A DNA stretch of 64,000 bases from an uncultured Granulosicoccus sp. (GTDB taxonomy: Bacteria; Pseudomonadota; Gammaproteobacteria; Granulosicoccales; Granulosicoccaceae): positions 97,563 through 161,562 of the forward strand of contig CANMQI010000015.1 in the NCBI GenBank assembly GCA_947499955.1. Reading direction: 5' to 3'. The position numbers and the translations under genes were made by a program. The notes under the pieces are model-generated. The model worked only from the letters and a program-made list of their open reading frames with translations, ran no database searches and was not told the DNA's origin. Below, piece by piece: positions 62,775-64,000 of this stretch; within the stretch, counting starts at the first letter, position 1, and every line of letters starts with the position of its first letter.

Positions 62775-64000
62775 GTGCCTAAGGCTTTCATCAGCTACAG
62801 CCGTTCCAGCGAGGGCGCAGTGCAGCAAATTCGGGAGGATCTGCTGCACTGCGGTATTGACGAGGTCTGGTTGGATCAGGACCTCATAGGAGGCCAGTCC
62901 TGGTGGGATACGATTCTGCAACAGATCAGAGAGGCAGATGTGGTTGTCTGCCTCGTGGATGTGGGCATGCGAAAATCCCTGCCGGTACGGCGAGAATATC
63001 AGTATGCAATCGATCTTGGTAAGCCGTTGCTCCCCATCTGGCTGTCAAAGGATATCAACCCCAACACCTTGCCCGAGGAGATATCCAGTCTGCAACATGT
63101 GGACTATCGAGTAGAAAACCCGGATAGAACCTCAAGGCTGATGGAAGCATTGAACAACCTTCCACCCACTCAGCCACTGCCTCACCCGTTACCACACGCA
63201 CCGGAGATGCCGAGATCCGCACAGGATTATCTGGTGGAACGTGTCAGCAGTACGGAACGCCTGAGCGAGGAAGTTCAGAATGCCGTTCTGAATCAGTTGC
63301 GCAGGCTTACCAGATCCAGGGACCGCGAACAACGTGAATTTGCCAGCCACTGGCTATTGCAACTGCGTGAGCGCACAGAGCTGTATGCCAGCGTCGGCAC
63401 TGACATTGACGAGTTGCTGGCAGGACAGCGTGGTGCTCATTCATGGCTTTTACCCGGACTTGCAGTTATCGTGATAGCTGGCGCTGCTGCCATTTTCCTG
63501 ATCCTGAACAAGGATACGCATAGTCAATCAACGACCGCTCGCCCCGCCCCCGTATCCGCCCAGTCCGGGAAATCATCAATTGCAGAAGCCAGTCCGGCAG
63601 CCGATGAATCACCAATCCCCCTGGATGTGGAAGTCAGACCTTCCGAATCAGATGATGATTCTGTTGTCACTGACAATGCAGGCTCTACACAGCAAGAGTC
63701 ACCCGAAGCAGACGTTATTCATTCACTGAATTCGGAAGTTGTAGAGGCTGTAGAGGCTGCGGAAACTGCGGAAACTGCGGAAACTGCGGAAACTGCGGAA
63801 ACTGCGGAAACTGCAATAGATTCTGCCATCGAACCAGTATCGACGACAACGAATACCGCGCCTCCTGAACTTCCCGACACCCCGGAGACTGAGAATCCGC
63901 AAACAGGTGTATCGGTGGCTGATGCTGATGCTGATGCTGATGCTGATGCTGATGCTGATGCTGATGCTGATGCTGATGCTGATGCTGATGCTGATGCTGA
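62775..64000 (+). CDS. TIR-domain membrane protein with low-complexity tail (3' end outside)
   Basis: At least 408 codons from GTG 62775 (GGAG seven bases upstream; a stop lies just before in frame). Residues 1-125 are a TIR domain: KAFISYSRSSE, VWLDQDLIGGQSWWDTI, and the probable catalytic Glu74 in RREYQYAI. A linker follows, then one membrane helix (LLPGLAVIVIAGAAAIFLIL, about 223-243). The tail is Ser/Glu/Asp-rich, then six AET repeats and an Ala-Asp repeat that runs off the edge. The TIR would face the cytoplasm. TIR domains can cleave NAD+ in defence or act in signalling; no defence partner is visible. Confidence 0.85.
   Translation, partial: MPKAFISYSRSSEGAVQQIREDLLHCGIDEVWLDQDLIGGQSWWDTILQQIREADVVVCLVDVGMRKSLPVRREYQYAIDLGKPLLPIWLSKDINPNTLPEEISSLQHVDYRVENPDRTSRLMEALNNLPPTQPLPHPLPHAPEMPRSAQDYLVERVSSTERLSEEVQNAVLNQLRRLTRSRDREQREFASHWLLQLRERTELYASVGTDIDELLAGQRGAHSWLLPGLAVIVIAGAAAIFLILNKDTHSQSTTARPAPVSAQSGKSSIAEASPAADESPIPLDVEVRPSESDDDSVVTDNAGSTQQESPEADVIHSLNSEVVEAVEAAETAETAETAETAETAETAIDSAIEPVSTTTNTAPPELPDTPETENPQTGVSVADADADADADADADADADADADADADA
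63741..63812 (+). repeat. Nine-base tandem repeat encoding AET
   Basis: Two GTAGAGGCT units followed by six exact GCGGAAACT units (63759-63812), in frame, giving VEA twice and AET six times. Exact copies imply recent expansion. Confidence 0.85.
63918..64000 (+). repeat. Hexanucleotide repeat (GCTGAT)n encoding Ala-Asp
   Basis: At least 13 exact copies of GCTGAT reaching the window edge. In-frame, the unit is a multiple of three, so copy changes would alter tail length without a frameshift. Confidence 0.9.

Noticed and set aside
62640..62921. 93-codon minus-strand frame upstream of the TIR gene
   Set aside because: Antisense to the start of the TIR domain and without coding features.

Overview
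The window is a 64 kb piece of a bacterial chromosome of moderately high GC content. The content points to a free-living, probably marine gammaproteobacterium: an assimilatory nitrate/nitrite locus carrying a protein phosphatase-kinase fusion in the order seen in Pseudomonas, an ArgO/ArgP pair, many lipoproteins and secreted FnIII or repeat proteins, and a Na+/H+ antiporter. The large number of unfamiliar secreted repeat proteins would suit a Granulosicoccus-like organism, but that is a guess. No rRNA, tRNA, CRISPR array, complete insertion sequence or prophage was seen.

Layout. 1-5 kb: three exported proteins on the minus strand (a ThuA lipoprotein cut by the window edge, a two-copy lipoprotein, and an eight-module Cys-pair repeat protein). 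5-8.7 kb: a four-gene peptide-type ABC transporter operon without a binding protein. 8.8-10.9 kb: a LysR regulator divergent from a NemA-like ene-reductase. 11.4-21.2 kb: nitrate assimilation, with a NarK/NasA transporter and PP2C-kinase fusion on the plus strand facing a minus-strand operon GAF protein-nirB-nirD-nasC. 21.6-30.8 kb: lipoproteins, a PhyH dioxygenase with divergent LysR, argO/argP, a YHYH lipoprotein, a second old yellow enzyme and a P-loop protein. 31-38 kb: an orphan family-5 solute-binding protein, followed by a partly decayed stretch (a frameshifted LuxR pseudogene and two short relics of a solute-binding-protein gene) around transglutaminase, YccF and ECF sigma/anti-sigma genes. 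38-43 kb: a tandem Asp/Glu racemase, a DsbA-like-NhaA fusion, and a cyclic-nucleotide-domain/thioredoxin-reductase-like protein. 43.5-54.5 kb: an AT-richer metalloprotease, two FnIII secreted proteins, a GGCT-fold protein, a class II glutamine amidotransferase and a Bcr/CflA-type MFS pump. 54.5-64 kb: bL31, a TetR-SDR pair with recurring operator-like sites, an ADP-ribosylglycohydrolase remnant, an MscS-family channel, a PHB-depolymerase-type esterase, a periplasmic nucleoside hydrolase, and a TIR-transmembrane protein with low-complexity tails that runs off the right edge.

How genes work together. The nitrate genes form one pathway: uptake, reduction of nitrate to nitrite, then to ammonium, with a GAF protein and a kinase/phosphatase as likely regulators. 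The NhaA fusion and the reductase-like protein probably form a redox- or nucleotide-controlled ion-homeostasis unit. The four-gene ABC operon and the orphan binding protein may be partners although 22 kb apart. The exported repeat proteins at 1.5-5, 47-49 and 52.5-54.5 kb share modules and look like one lineage-specific family.
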